Origin: Propionibacteriaceae bacterium
GTDB lineage: Bacteria > Actinomycetota > Actinomycetes > Propionibacteriales > Propionibacteriaceae
Direction of reading: 5' to 3'
DNA: 6,011 nucleotides
Assembly (NCBI GenBank): GCA_030538175.1
Contig: JAUNUL010000189.1
Coordinates: forward strand, 1-6,011
Positions 5,844 to 6,011 of the stretch are shown one piece after another (within the stretch, counting starts at the first letter, position 1; each line of letters starts with the position of its first letter). Made by a program: the position numbers and the translations under genes. The notes below the pieces were generated by a model, which did not search any database, was not told where the DNA came from, and was given only the letters and a program-made list of their open reading frames with translations.

Positions 5844-6011
5844 AGTTCGCCCTGGACCGATCCTGGAGTGATCCACACCTCGTCGCCGCGGACCTCCACG
5901 GCGTGGGTGCCGACAGGCTCGGTGGCGGGCAGGCTGAGCGCTTCACCGGTGTTGAGGGCAAAGGCCGCGGAGTGGAGCGGGCACTCGATGCAGTCGTCCT
6001 CGACCCAGCCA
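5840..6011 (-). CDS. Rieske-type [2Fe-2S] ferredoxin, C-terminal part (partial)
   Basis: Reading the minus strand from the window edge gives 56 in-frame residues ending in TGA. They contain CPLH (the second half of the Rieske cluster motif, Cys-x2-His), then SAAFALNTGEAL, LPATEPVGTHAVEVRGDEVWI and a short tail. This is the typical C-terminal end of the small Rieske ferredoxins (HcaC/BphF-like) that pass electrons from a reductase to ring-hydroxylating dioxygenases. The first cluster half (Cys-x-His) and the N-terminus lie outside the window. A NirD-like nitrite reductase small subunit is a less likely alternative. The extra Cys three residues before the motif Cys is not a cluster ligand in the family pattern. 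It is convergent with the IclR gene, with a terminator between them. Next to a meta-pathway operon it suggests an adjoining dioxygenase cluster to the right. Confidence 0.82.
   Translation of the reverse strand, partial: GWVEDDCIECPLHSAAFALNTGEALSLPATEPVGTHAVEVRGDEVWITPGSVQGEL

Overview
The window is high-GC DNA with a strong G/C bias at third codon positions, GGAGG-type ribosome binding sites and a GT87-type membrane glycosyltransferase. This suggests a chromosomal stretch from an actinomycete (Actinomycetota). The phylum is an inference; nothing in the window fixes the genus.

Layout from left to right. (1) Positions 1-1675 hold envelope glycosylation genes. There is the C-terminal end of a polytopic membrane protein in frame 1, with no visible stop of its own. 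It is followed by a nearly complete GT87/DUF2029 polyprenyl-phosphate-dependent glycosyltransferase in frame 2. By eye, the first looks like a paralogue of the second. (2) Positions 1676-1863 are a regulatory gap with two clear inverted repeats, a candidate promoter and a strong ribosome binding site. (3) Positions 1864-4644 are a compact three-gene operon for the end of the meta-cleavage pathway: 2-keto-4-pentenoate hydratase, acylating acetaldehyde dehydrogenase and 4-hydroxy-2-oxovalerate aldolase, in the same order as mhpDFE, dmpEFG and hsaEGF. Together they take 2-hydroxypenta-2,4-dienoate to pyruvate plus acetyl-CoA. The metal-binding and catalytic residues are present in all three. A hairpin terminator closes the operon. 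(4) Positions 4849-5679 encode an IclR-family regulator on the same strand, probably the local regulator of the operon. It ends in a palindrome that includes its stop codon and a textbook intrinsic terminator. (5) At the right edge, on the minus strand, is the C-terminal end of a Rieske-type [2Fe-2S] ferredoxin of the kind that feeds electrons to ring-hydroxylating dioxygenases.

The right two thirds therefore read as part of an aromatic (or steroid/phenylpropanoid) catabolic locus. The ferredoxin would belong to the upper, ring-attacking part and the operon to the lower part. The ring-cleavage dioxygenase and the hydrolase that would identify the substrate are not in the window. I see no mobile element, CRISPR array, tRNA or rRNA, and no convincing new system. 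The most interesting leads are the tandem-paralogue and missing-stop situation at the left edge and the operator-like palindromes in front of the operon.
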